Of a stretch of DNA of 34,304 bases, positions 14,995 to 22,921 are shown piece by piece. Made by a program: the position numbers and the translations under genes. Positions within the stretch are counted from its first letter, which is position 1; the number at the start of each line of letters is the position of its first letter. The stretch is from positions 1 to 34,304 of the forward strand of contig CAYNOT010000030.1 of NCBI GenBank assembly GCA_964398945.1. Direction: 5' to 3'. The notes beneath the pieces were generated by a model. It was not told where the DNA came from. It saw nothing but the letters and a program-made list of their open reading frames with translations, and did no database searches. This stretch comes from JBGTGG01 sp964398945. GTDB taxonomy: Bacteria; Bacteroidota; Bacteroidia; Cytophagales; Cyclobacteriaceae.

Positions 14995-15873
14995 TTATGC
15001 TTTTGGGTGTGCTTGTTCGAATACTTTCTTCAACTTATCAATGGAGTTGTGGGTATACACTTGTGTTGCCGCCAGGCTGGTGTGTCCCAATAAATCTTTA
15101 ACAGCGTTTATTTCAGCACCCTTGTTTAACAGATGGGTTGCAAAGGTGTGCCGCATAACGTGCGGGCTTTGTTTGCTGGCAGAGGTGTATTGGTGGATGT
15201 ATTTATTGACAATTCGATAGACCATCATCGGATAAAGTGCAGTTCCTTTATTGGTAACGAAAAGTAAATCAGTTTTATTTTCGATTTCCCTGTTTCGCAT
15301 TGTTTTATAATCCTTGATTATTGAAACGAGATTGGCAGGAAAAGGAATAACCCTTTCCTTATTTCTTTTTCCTAAAACTTTTATCGTTGAGTCATGCAAA
15401 TTCAGGCGGTTTTCTTTCAGGTTGATCAATTCGGATAACCGAATGCCGGTGGCGTAAAATAATTCCAGCATTAGACGATCCCTATATCCCTTAAAGTCGT
15501 TGGTAAATTCGACTTTATCAAAGAGATTGATCATGTCGTTTTCACTAATAAAATCAGGAAGTGTCTTTTTGCTTTTCAATATCTTGATTTTGGTCATCGG
15601 GTTTTTCGCGATGACTTCCTGCCGGAGCTGAAACTTGTAGAAAGATCGTAGACAGGCAATTTTTCTGTTGATGGACCGGTTTTGGATTTCCGATTCCACA
15701 AGGCTAATGATCCAGGAGCGGATAATGCCATGGTTGGTATGCTCAATTTGCTCTCCCGGGTAGTTTTTATGGAGAAATCCATTAAACTGTTCCAGGTCGT
15801 TTTGGTACGCAAGCGTAGTATGTTTGCTTAACCGCTTTTCGAACTGTATATATTTTAGGAAGGATTCAATCAT
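14995..15873 (-). CDS. xerC: Tyrosine recombinase XerC/XerD type
   Basis: The 292-residue product is a tyrosine recombinase of the chromosome-dimer-resolution type. The N-terminal SAM-like DNA-binding domain (about 1-85; ESFLKYIQFEKRLSKHTTLAYQNDL) precedes the catalytic domain, which has Arg145 (ATGIRLSEL), Lys169 (LGKR), His238 and Arg241 (HVMRHTF), His264 (LLGHTS) and the nucleophile Tyr273 (QVYTH). I placed the start at 15873 because the frame extends upstream to 15945 only through the rpsU terminator hairpin, and the family begins at this Met. Its position between rpsU and hpf marks it as the housekeeping Xer enzyme rather than a mobile-element integrase. Confidence 0.93.
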   Translation of the reverse strand: MIESFLKYIQFEKRLSKHTTLAYQNDLEQFNGFLHKNYPGEQIEHTNHGIIRSWIISLVESEIQNRSINRKIACLRSFYKFQLRQEVIAKNPMTKIKILKSKKTLPDFISENDMINLFDKVEFTNDFKGYRDRLMLELFYATGIRLSELINLKENRLNLHDSTIKVLGKRNKERVIPFPANLVSIIKDYKTMRNREIENKTDLLFVTNKGTALYPMMVYRIVNKYIHQYTSASKQSPHVMRHTFATHLLNKGAEINAVKDLLGHTSLAATQVYTHNSIDKLKKVFEQAHPKA

Positions 15874-15903
15874 GCTACACAAAACCCCATGGCGTATAGC
15901 AAT

Positions 15904-15941
15904 ATAAAAAATAATCCCCGTAAGGATGTGCTTACGGGGAT
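15904..15941 (-). terminator. Intrinsic terminator after rpsU
   Basis: On the minus strand an 11-bp perfect stem (ATCCCCGTAAG, 15931-15941, pairing with 15914-15924) with a 6-base loop is followed by TTATTTTTTA (15904-15913). It lies 59 bases beyond the rpsU stop and just before the xerC start, so it probably uncouples high-level rpsU transcription from xerC, or attenuates it. Confidence 0.75.
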
Positions 15942-15999
15942 ACAAATATTTTAAAAACGAACGGTCTTCTTTAAAAAGGGGAAAACCGAAGGCGTTTAT

Positions 16000-16194
16000 T
16001 TAGTTATTCTCAGCGTTGCGGATATTCTGGATATAAGAAGCGCGAATAATCTCTTTTCTGCGGGTAACAGAAGGCTTTTCAAAAGCAGTTCTTGAGCGAA
16101 GTTCTTTAAGAACCCCGGTTTTTTCAAATTTCTTTTTGAAACGCTTAAGTGCCTTGTCAATTGATTCGTTTTCCTTAACGTTAATAATGATCAT
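16000..16194 (-). CDS. rpsU: 30S ribosomal protein S21
   Basis: This 64-residue basic protein matches bS21: IINVKENESIDKALKRFKKKFEKTGVLKELRSR, followed by the F-x-K-P-S-x-x-R-R-K segment. bS21 binds the 30S platform near the anti-Shine-Dalgarno region; in Bacteroidota it takes part in hiding that sequence, consistent with the absence of Shine-Dalgarno sites upstream of the genes here. It is transcribed from a consensus promoter at 16215-16247 and ends at a strong hairpin. Confidence 0.96.
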   Translation of the reverse strand: MIIINVKENESIDKALKRFKKKFEKTGVLKELRSRTAFEKPSVTRRKEIIRASYIQNIRNAENN

Positions 16195-16214
16195 TGTCTA
16201 TGCTTTTAGGGCTG

Positions 16215-16247
16215 CAAATATAGGATATTCATTACCAAAAAAGCAAA
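16215..16247 (-). promoter_or_regulatory. Bacteroidota-type promoter for rpsU
   Basis: On the minus strand TTTG (16244-16247) and TATATTTG (16215-16222) are separated by 21 bases, close to the ideal spacing. The predicted start of transcription is about 10-15 bases before the rpsU ATG. The -33 box abuts the stop codon of the acyl-CoA dehydrogenase gene. Confidence 0.6.
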
Positions 16248-17417
16248 TCATCCAAGGATTGATCTTGAAATCACCAGTTTTTGGATTTCGGATGTGCCTT
16301 CTCCAATAGTACAAAGTTTGGCATCCCGATAATATTTTTCAGCCGGGAAGTCTTTTGTATACCCGTATCCCCCAAAAATCTGGACACCATCAGTGGCAAT
16401 TTCCACGGCTATTTCAGAAGCATAATACTTGGCCATGGCCGATTCTTTGGTCATCGGAAGTCCTCGGTTTTTTAAATCTGCAGCCTGATGGATGAGCAAT
16501 TTGGCTGCCTCAATCTTGGTTGCCATATCTGCAAGCTTGAACGAAATCCCCTGAAATGAGGAGATTGGCTTATTGAATTGATGTCTTTCTTTAGAATACG
16601 CCAGGGCAGCCTCGAAAGCACCAATCGCGATTCCCAATGCGAGGGAAGCGATGGAAATCCGTCCGCCATCCAATATTTTCATAGACTGGATAAATCCTTC
16701 GCCAACGTTGCCAAGAATTTGATCCTTATGCACACGGCAATCGGTAAAGATCATTTCGGCTGTTTCAGAAGCCCGCATTCCCAGTTTGTTTTCTTTTTTT
16801 CCTGCTGAGAGCCCGGGTGTTCCCCGCTCTATAATAAAGGCTGTCATGCCATGTGAATCACCAACGTTGCCGGTGCGCACGATTACCACTGCCACATTGC
16901 CGGATTTTCCATGGGTAATGAAATTTTTTGCCCCATTGATCACATAATAATCCCCATCCTCAATAGCTACAGTCCGCATATTTCCGGCATCCGAGCCCGT
17001 GTTTGGCTCTGTCAGCCCCCAAGCCCCAATCCATTGGCCGGAAGCCAGCTTTGGTAAGTATGTTTGCTTTTGGCCTTCGTTTCCGAATGTTAAAATGTGG
17101 TTCGTGCATAGCGAGTTGTGCGCTGCCATCGAAAGGCCAATGGAACCATCTATTTTTGAAAGTTCGGTGATGGCTGTTACATATTCGTGGTAGCCAAATC
17201 CGGCACCACCGTATTCTTCAGGGACGATAACCCCCATAAGCCCCAGTGTGCCCATTTTGTGAAAAAGATCCACAGGAAACTCCTGGGATTCATCCCATTC
17301 CATCATTTTTGGTTTTATCTCTTTCGCACCAAAGTCGCGGACCATTTGGGCGATCATCTTCTGATTCTCATTCTCATCAAATCCAATTGCAGGCGGGGTC
17401 TCAAGTAACGTTTTCAT
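16248..17417 (-). CDS. Acyl-CoA dehydrogenase
   Basis: The FAD-dependent enzyme oxidises acyl-CoA thioesters at the alpha-beta bond and passes electrons to electron-transfer flavoprotein. The 389-residue length is typical of the soluble short/medium-chain group. Motifs include WGLTEPNTGSDAGNM (FAD and substrate binding), GAKNFITHG, the GGRISIASLALGIA helix and QIFGGYGYTKDFPAEKYYRDAK. The catalytic base is Glu373 in IGEGTSEIQ, as in butyryl-CoA dehydrogenase. Chain-length preference cannot be read from the sequence; butyryl or isovaleryl types are possible. It stands alone, divergent from ugd. Confidence 0.93.
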   Translation of the reverse strand: MKTLLETPPAIGFDENENQKMIAQMVRDFGAKEIKPKMMEWDESQEFPVDLFHKMGTLGLMGVIVPEEYGGAGFGYHEYVTAITELSKIDGSIGLSMAAHNSLCTNHILTFGNEGQKQTYLPKLASGQWIGAWGLTEPNTGSDAGNMRTVAIEDGDYYVINGAKNFITHGKSGNVAVVIVRTGNVGDSHGMTAFIIERGTPGLSAGKKENKLGMRASETAEMIFTDCRVHKDQILGNVGEGFIQSMKILDGGRISIASLALGIAIGAFEAALAYSKERHQFNKPISSFQGISFKLADMATKIEAAKLLIHQAADLKNRGLPMTKESAMAKYYASEIAVEIATDGVQIFGGYGYTKDFPAEKYYRDAKLCTIGEGTSEIQKLVISRSILG

Positions 17418-17439
17418 CGTTTATTTTTAAATAAGGCCA

Positions 17440-17471
17440 CGAAGCTAAGGGTATAAGACGACAAAACCAAA
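17440..17471 (-). promoter_or_regulatory. Candidate promoter for the acyl-CoA dehydrogenase gene
   Basis: On the minus strand TTTG (17468-17471) is followed after 20 bases by TAGCTTCG (17440-17447), one mismatch from TAnnTTTG, ending 22 bases before the ATG. Confidence 0.45.
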
Positions 17472-17578
17472 CGAATGTTAGTGTGGGGATAACAAAATTC
17501 ACCAACTATATATAATCTCGACATTAAGTCCGTTTCGGAATTATGGTTTATTTTCGCGGTTCAAAAAAACCCATTTGA

Positions 17579-18892
17579 ATGAAAATAGCTGTAGTTGGAA
17601 CAGGTTACGTTGGCCTCGTAACGGGAACCTGTTTTGCGGAAACTGGAAACACAGTAACCTGCGTAGACATTGATGAGGCAAAAGTCAAAAAGCTCCAAGG
17701 TGGGCAAGTCACTATTTATGAACCCGGTTTAGAACAATTGTTTGAACGGAACATCAAGCAGAATCGCCTTTTCTTCACCACTAATTTGGCGGAAGGGATT
17801 AAAGATGCGAAAATCATTTTTCTGGCCTTACCGACTCCTCCGGGCGAAGATGGCTCTGCGGATTTAAAGTATATTTTAAAAGTTGCGGACGATCTTGGTG
17901 ACCTTCTTTCTGAATACACCGTGGTTGTTGATAAAAGTACAGTTCCGGTTGGCACAGCCGACAAGGTTAGGGAACGCATTGCCAAAAATGCCAAGGTAGA
18001 ATTCGATGTTGTTTCAAATCCGGAATTTTTGCGGGAAGGTGTAGCAGTTGATGACTTTATGAAGCCTGAACGGGTTGTGATTGGCACAACATCTGATCGT
18101 GCACAAAAAGTAATGGAAAGTCTATACGCACCGTTTGTGCGACAAGGAAATCCATTGGTATTTATGGATGAGCGTTCGGCAGAACTTACCAAGTATGCTG
18201 CAAATTCTTTTCTGGCCACGAAGATTACCTTCATGAACGAGATCGCCAACCTGTGCGAGTTAGTTGGTGCCGATGTTGATGCGGTAAGAAAAGGGATAGG
18301 AACGGATAGTCGTATCGGAAAGCGATTTTTATTTCCCGGAATTGGTTATGGAGGAAGTTGTTTTCCAAAGGATGTTCAGGCATTGGCCAAATCGTCCAAT
18401 GAAGTCAAATATGATTTCCAGATACTCAACGCGGTGATGGATGTCAACCATCGCCAAAAAACCAAATTGATTGAGACAATCAAAAAATATTTCAACAACG
18501 ATCTAAAAGGAAAGGTGATTGCATTTTGGGGGCTATCCTTTAAACCACATACAGATGATATTCGTGAGGCACCTTCGCTTTATAACATTGAGGCACTTTT
18601 AAAAGAAGGGGCCATCATTCATGCACACGATCCGGAAGCTACTGAAAATGTACGCCAAATTTTGGGCGACTCTATCCAATACTATGGGACACCTTATGAA
18701 GCAGCGGATAAAGCAGATGCTATTTTTATAGCCACTGAATGGCAGGAATTCAGAACACCCGACTTTGAAAAGCTTTCATCAATTTTGAAAAATAAAGTCA
18801 TCTTTGATGGCAGGAACCTCTATGATCTAAAACAAATGGAAGAATTGGGATACGCTTACTTCAGTATCGGGAGGGCTTCAGTCAATGGATAA
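17579..18892 (+). CDS. ugd: UDP-glucose 6-dehydrogenase
   Basis: Ugd oxidises UDP-glucose to UDP-glucuronate with two NAD+. The 437-residue protein opens with the NAD-binding Rossmann motif VVGTGYVGLVTGTCFAETG, has the VDKSTVPVGTA and SNPEFLREG segments, and carries the catalytic cysteine Cys261 in GIGYGGSCFPKDV. The C-terminal UDP-binding domain contains FWGLSFKPHTDDIREAPS. It is the first gene of a four-gene plus-strand operon, and its stop overlaps the start of the next gene by 8 bases. The product is the substrate of that next enzyme. Confidence 0.96.
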   Translation: MKIAVVGTGYVGLVTGTCFAETGNTVTCVDIDEAKVKKLQGGQVTIYEPGLEQLFERNIKQNRLFFTTNLAEGIKDAKIIFLALPTPPGEDGSADLKYILKVADDLGDLLSEYTVVVDKSTVPVGTADKVRERIAKNAKVEFDVVSNPEFLREGVAVDDFMKPERVVIGTTSDRAQKVMESLYAPFVRQGNPLVFMDERSAELTKYAANSFLATKITFMNEIANLCELVGADVDAVRKGIGTDSRIGKRFLFPGIGYGGSCFPKDVQALAKSSNEVKYDFQILNAVMDVNHRQKTKLIETIKKYFNNDLKGKVIAFWGLSFKPHTDDIREAPSLYNIEALLKEGAIIHAHDPEATENVRQILGDSIQYYGTPYEAADKADAIFIATEWQEFRTPDFEKLSSILKNKVIFDGRNLYDLKQMEELGYAYFSIGRASVNG

Positions 18893-19874
18893 GGAAAGGG
18901 TTTTAATTACAGGCGCAGCCGGTTTTTTGGGGTCCCATCTTTGCGATCGCTTCATAAAGGAAGGGTACAAAGTGGTGGGCATGGACAACCTGATTACGGG
19001 GGACCTTCGAAACATTGAACATCTTTTTAAGGAACCAAACTTTGAATTTTACCATCATGATGTTTCTAAGTTTGTTCATGTTTCCGGGGACATAAAATAC
19101 ATTCTACACTTTGCTTCCCCGGCAAGCCCGATTGATTATCTAAAGATTCCCATCCAAACATTAAAAGTTGGTTCGTTGGGAATCCATAATTTGTTGGGAT
19201 TAGCGCGCGTAAAGAAAGCGCGAATATTGATTGCTTCCACTTCAGAAGTGTATGGCGATCCATTGGTACATCCGCAAACAGAAGAATACTACGGAAACGT
19301 AAATCCGATAGGGCCGAGAGGGGTGTATGATGAAGCAAAACGTTTTCAGGAAGCCATTACGATGGCCTACCATACGTATCATGGATTGGAAACGCGGATC
19401 GTTCGGATCTTTAATACCTATGGCCCGCGTATGCGCTTGAATGATGGCCGGGTGTTACCAGCTTTTATCGGGCAAGCATTACGCGGTGAAGACTTAACTG
19501 TTTTTGGGGATGGTTCCCAAACACGCTCTTTCTGTTATGTTGATGATCAGGTAGAAGGAATTTTTAGATTGCTTATGTCGGATTACCATTTACCTGTGAA
19601 CATCGGAAACCCGGATGAAATTACCATCCGCGATTTTGCGGAAGAAATCATCAAGCTTACCGGTACTGAGCAAAAAGTAATTTATAATCCATTGCCTGTT
19701 GATGATCCAAAGCAACGCCAACCCGATACGACTAAAGCAAAAGAAATTTTAGGATGGGAAGCAAAAGTATCCAGGGCAGAAGGGCTTAAGATTACGTATG
19801 AGTATTTTAAATCGCTGCCGCAAGAAGTTTTGTACCAACGTGATCATAAAAATTTCGACCAATACATTCGATAA
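18885..19874 (+). CDS. UDP-glucuronate decarboxylase (UDP-xylose synthase), SDR family
   Basis: This extended short-chain dehydrogenase of 329 residues has the NAD motif TGAAGFLGSH (9-18), HFASPASPIDY (75-85), a characteristic of UDP-xylose synthases, the STSEVYGDP segment (118-126) and the catalytic Tyr148-x3-Lys152 (YDEAK). RIFNTYGPRM and GDGSQTRSFCYVDD further match UXS. The reaction is UDP-glucuronate to UDP-xylose plus CO2, directly downstream of Ugd in pathway and gene order. A dTDP-glucose dehydratase role is less likely, as the next gene fills it. rfbB starts 3 bases after its stop. Confidence 0.93.
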   Translation: MDKERVLITGAAGFLGSHLCDRFIKEGYKVVGMDNLITGDLRNIEHLFKEPNFEFYHHDVSKFVHVSGDIKYILHFASPASPIDYLKIPIQTLKVGSLGIHNLLGLARVKKARILIASTSEVYGDPLVHPQTEEYYGNVNPIGPRGVYDEAKRFQEAITMAYHTYHGLETRIVRIFNTYGPRMRLNDGRVLPAFIGQALRGEDLTVFGDGSQTRSFCYVDDQVEGIFRLLMSDYHLPVNIGNPDEITIRDFAEEIIKLTGTEQKVIYNPLPVDDPKQRQPDTTKAKEILGWEAKVSRAEGLKITYEYFKSLPQEVLYQRDHKNFDQYIR

Positions 19875-19877
19875 GGA

Positions 19878-20936
19878 ATGAGCAAAAGAAAAATTTTAAT
19901 TACAGGAGGTGCCGGCTTTATTGGTTCCCATGTTGTTCGTCTTTTCCTACATAAATATCCGGATTACGAAATTGTTAATTTGGATGCCCTTACCTATGCA
20001 GGAAACCTTGAGAACTTAAAAGATGCTGAAGCACTTCCCAATTATACTTTTGAAAAAGGGGATATTGTAGATTTCGATTTTTTATCAACTTTATTTTCGA
20101 AACATCAATTTGACGGGGTGATCCACCTGGCAGCTGAATCACATGTTGATCGCTCCTTGAACAATCCTGCTGAGTTTGCTGTCACCAACATTATCGGAAC
20201 AATTAATCTGTTACGTGCTGCCAAAGACTTATGGAATGGAAATCATGATGGAAAAATGTTCTATCACATTTCCACCGATGAAGTATATGGGTCCGCTGAC
20301 GATGGCTCCTTCTTTACAGAAGAAACCACCATCAAACCGCAATCACCCTACTCCTCTTCAAAAGCAAGCAGCGACCACTTTGTAGTAGCGTTTGGCAACA
20401 GCTATAAAATGCCAACGTTGATTAGTCGCTGTTCGAACAATTACGGCCCTTATCAATTTCCTGAAAAATTGGTGCCGTTGATGATCAACAACATTGTGAA
20501 CATGAAGCCGCTGCCCGTTTATGGAAAAGGTGAAAATATTCGTGATTGGTTATATGTAACCGACCACGCAAAAGCTATTGATACCATTTTCCACAAGGGA
20601 AGTACAGGACATGTTTATAATATTGGGGGCAATAATGAATGGAAAAATATTGATCTCGTAAACTTACTTTGTACCATCATGGACAAAAAGCTGGAGCGTG
20701 AAAAAGGAACCTCTGCTTCCTTGATCACTTTTGTAAAAGACCGGGCAGGGCATGATTTGCGGTATGCTATTGACTCTTCAAAACTGATGAATGAAACGGG
20801 TTGGGAACCGGAAGAGACTTTTGAAACCGGTATTGATAAAACTGTTGACTGGTATCTCGCCAACAAGACGTGGATGGATCACGTAACTTCAGGAGCATAC
20901 TTACAGTATTACGATTCGATGTATCAAAACAGGTAA
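19878..20936 (+). CDS. rfbB: dTDP-glucose 4,6-dehydratase
   Basis: RfbB converts dTDP-glucose to dTDP-4-keto-6-deoxyglucose, the branch point for rhamnose and other deoxysugars. The 352-residue SDR protein has TGGAGFIGSH at the N-terminus, HLAAESHVDRS, the STDEVYGS segment with the catalytic Asp-Glu pair, YSSSKASSDH with the Tyr and Lys, and SRCSNNYGPYQFPEKLVPL, all diagnostic of the family. It is packed 3 bases after the UDP-xylose synthase and 2 bases before rfbA. rfbC and rfbD, needed to finish dTDP-rhamnose, do not follow. Confidence 0.96.
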   Translation: MSKRKILITGGAGFIGSHVVRLFLHKYPDYEIVNLDALTYAGNLENLKDAEALPNYTFEKGDIVDFDFLSTLFSKHQFDGVIHLAAESHVDRSLNNPAEFAVTNIIGTINLLRAAKDLWNGNHDGKMFYHISTDEVYGSADDGSFFTEETTIKPQSPYSSSKASSDHFVVAFGNSYKMPTLISRCSNNYGPYQFPEKLVPLMINNIVNMKPLPVYGKGENIRDWLYVTDHAKAIDTIFHKGSTGHVYNIGGNNEWKNIDLVNLLCTIMDKKLEREKGTSASLITFVKDRAGHDLRYAIDSSKLMNETGWEPEETFETGIDKTVDWYLANKTWMDHVTSGAYLQYYDSMYQNR

Positions 20937-20938
20937 GC

Positions 20939-21808
20939 ATGAAAGGAATAATTTTAGCAGGAGGTTCTGGCACACGTTTGTATCCGCTCACACTTGCGGT
21001 TAGTAAGCAACTTATGCCGTTGTATGATAAGCCAATGATCTATTATCCATTATCCGTGTTGATGATGGCGGGCATTAAAGAAATCTTGATTATCTCCACT
21101 CCTCAGGATATGCCCAACTTTAAACATCTATTGGGGGATGGAAAAAACCTTGGGTGTGAATTCAGTTATGCCATCCAACCAAAACCGGAAGGTCTTGCAC
21201 AAGCCTTTACCATTGGGGAAGAATTTATCGGGAATGAAAAAGTTGCGTTGATTTTAGGGGACAATATTTTTTATGGATCAGGGTTGATGAATTTATTGCA
21301 ATCACATGCCGATCCGGATGGCGGGGTAATTTTTGCCTATCATGTTCACGATCCCGAACGCTATGGGGTTGTGGAATTCGACAAACAAAAAAATGTAATC
21401 TCCATCGAAGAGAAACCAAAAGAACCAAAATCAAATTATGCGGTTCCTGGTTTATACTTTTATGACAATGATGTAATCCAAATCGCGAAAGATTTAAAGC
21501 CCAGCCCACGCGGTGAGCTTGAGATCACGGATGTGAACAAAGAATACCTCAAAATAGGAAAACTAAAAGTAGCAACCATGAGCCGGGGTACTGCCTGGCT
21601 CGATACCGGAACGTTTGATTCGCTATTACAGGCTTCCAACTTTGTACAAGTTATCGAGCAACGCCAGGGGTTGAAGATTGGATGCATTGAAGAGATCGCT
21701 TACCGGATGGGGTATATCGATCGTGAACAATTAATAGCGTTGGCAAAGCCCCTGGAAAAAAGCGGGTACGGGGTTTACCTGCAAATGCTTCCGGATTATT
21801 CCTCGTAG
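20939..21808 (+). CDS. rfbA: Glucose-1-phosphate thymidylyltransferase
   Basis: RfbA joins dTTP and glucose-1-phosphate to make dTDP-glucose, the substrate of RfbB next door. The start is the Met at 20939: the product then opens with KGIILAGGSGTRLYPLT, the nucleotidyltransferase signature, and is 289 residues long, the normal size. The frame is open further upstream, but only inside rfbB. Other family motifs are SKQLMPLYDKPMIYYPLS, LGDNIFYG and EEKPKEPKSNYAVPGLYFYD, and RGTAWLDTGT. Its end overlaps the 3' end of the convergent peptidase gene by 13 bases. Confidence 0.96.
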   Translation: MKGIILAGGSGTRLYPLTLAVSKQLMPLYDKPMIYYPLSVLMMAGIKEILIISTPQDMPNFKHLLGDGKNLGCEFSYAIQPKPEGLAQAFTIGEEFIGNEKVALILGDNIFYGSGLMNLLQSHADPDGGVIFAYHVHDPERYGVVEFDKQKNVISIEEKPKEPKSNYAVPGLYFYDNDVIQIAKDLKPSPRGELEITDVNKEYLKIGKLKVATMSRGTAWLDTGTFDSLLQASNFVQVIEQRQGLKIGCIEEIAYRMGYIDREQLIALAKPLEKSGYGVYLQMLPDYSS

Positions 21809-22788
21809 ATAACTGTTGCCAACGTTTCACCAACGGCCTTCAGCGTTTCCTTGCTGATCAATTCCATGTTGTCATCTGTGCTGTGGTGGAACGAACCAAA
21901 GTATCCATGGTCCGGATCGTAATGCACAATATCGATCATGGGTATTTTTGCGTACTTGTTCACAAAAATGTGATCATCCGTAATTCCTCCTTTGTTGCTT
22001 TTTATAAAAACATGGGAATATCCAATGCGGGAAGCGGTGTTCCATACTTTTTCAACAATACTTGGTGCGTATTGCAACGACATTTCTTCACGATGGAATT
22101 GGGCATTTTTTGCCCCCACCATATCCAACAGGATTCCATAATATGCAGCATACCGAGGGGTATGTTTGTTCTTCGACCAGTATTGAGAACCGAGGCACCA
22201 CCAATCATCTAGTCCTGGTGGAGGGTTAACGCGATGTTTTGCATCATTTCGTTCACCACCATCTTCACCATCAAAGAAAATGATATCAATTCCAATATCC
22301 GTGGGTTTATTATTCAATAACCGGGCGATTTCCAATAAAACACCAACCCCACTTGCACCGTCATTGGCACCATCAAAAGGGGCATTTGGATTTTTCTTGT
22401 CTTTATCGGCAAAAGGGCGCGTGTCCCAATGGGCAGCCAACAATACCCTTTTTGTTTTTTCAGGGAAGAAACTTCCGATGATATTTCGTAGCCGAAGGTC
22501 TTTTCCATCAAAGGAAGTAACCTCAAATTCTTGTTGATACACTGAAGCACCATATTTTTCCAGTGCTTCAACTAAATAATCCCCGGTTATTTTGTGGGCT
22601 TCGGTATTTGGGATACGGGGACCAAAATCAACTTGTTTTTGTATGAAGTAATAAGCAGAATCACTATTAAAAGCAGGTACGGTAACTACTTTTGCCGGTT
22701 TTCCCAGTTCTTTTAATTGTTCCTTTTTATTTTCCGAACACGAAACCAACAGCCCAAAAACAATGAAAATCGCAATTGCCTTATTCAT
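21796..22788 (-). CDS. M28-family lipoprotein, glutaminyl-cyclase-like
   Basis: This 330-residue lipoprotein (lipobox LLVSC) has the M28 aminopeptidase fold. Zinc-site motifs appear in order: AAHWDTRPFADKD, DGANDGASGVGVLLEIARLL, the FFDGEDGGE segment and a late His in GSFHHSTDDNMELI. The HWDTRPFAD and FDGEDGGE forms and DDWWCLGSQYW resemble glutaminyl-peptide cyclotransferases, which form N-terminal pyroglutamate, more than broad aminopeptidases. Many Bacteroidota secrete proteins with N-terminal Gln, so a cyclase is plausible but unproven. The start at 22788 gives a clean signal; the frame extends 11 residues upstream without one. Confidence 0.87.
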   Translation of the reverse strand: MNKAIAIFIVFGLLVSCSENKKEQLKELGKPAKVVTVPAFNSDSAYYFIQKQVDFGPRIPNTEAHKITGDYLVEALEKYGASVYQQEFEVTSFDGKDLRLRNIIGSFFPEKTKRVLLAAHWDTRPFADKDKKNPNAPFDGANDGASGVGVLLEIARLLNNKPTDIGIDIIFFDGEDGGERNDAKHRVNPPPGLDDWWCLGSQYWSKNKHTPRYAAYYGILLDMVGAKNAQFHREEMSLQYAPSIVEKVWNTASRIGYSHVFIKSNKGGITDDHIFVNKYAKIPMIDIVHYDPDHGYFGSFHHSTDDNMELISKETLKAVGETLATVIYEE

Positions 22789-22824
22789 ATTATTGAAAAT
22801 CATGACGTTCAAATAACACAATAT

Positions 22825-22855
22825 TTTGCGATAAAATAAAAAACACCTAATTTTG
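22825..22855 (+). promoter_or_regulatory. Bacteroidota-type promoter for rimP-nusA-infB
   Basis: TTTG (22825-22828), 19 bases, then TAATTTTG (22848-22855) match the -33/-7 consensus fully. Transcription would start near 22862, giving a leader of about 60 bases that contains the hairpin at 22880-22900. Confidence 0.7.
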
Positions 22856-22879
22856 CTGCGTTTCTGAACAACTTCTTTC

Positions 22880-22906
22880 GAGGGGACAATTAGTCCCCTC
22901 TTTGTT
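22880..22906 (+). promoter_or_regulatory. GC-rich leader hairpin before rimP (attenuator-like)
   Basis: GAGGGGAC (22880-22887) pairs perfectly with GTCCCCTC (22893-22900) around a 5-base loop and is followed by TTTGTTTATAGAG and then eight T directly before the rimP ATG. It lies downstream of the predicted start of transcription, so it is in the mRNA leader. It could act as an attenuator or protein-binding site, or could only shape the 5' end. The T-run just before the ATG is also unusual, as Bacteroidota starts are normally preceded by A-rich sequence. Confidence 0.5.
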
Positions 22907-22921
22907 TATAGAGTTTTTTTT

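Noticed and set aside
14995..15873. The tyrosine recombinase as integrase of the cassette system at the window start
   Set aside because: It lies between rpsU and hpf, the conserved place of housekeeping XerC in Bacteroidota, and no extra IntI-type insertion is visible between the catalytic motifs.
17716..18249. 177-residue minus-strand frame inside ugd
   Set aside because: Antisense shadow of a full-length, motif-complete dehydrogenase.
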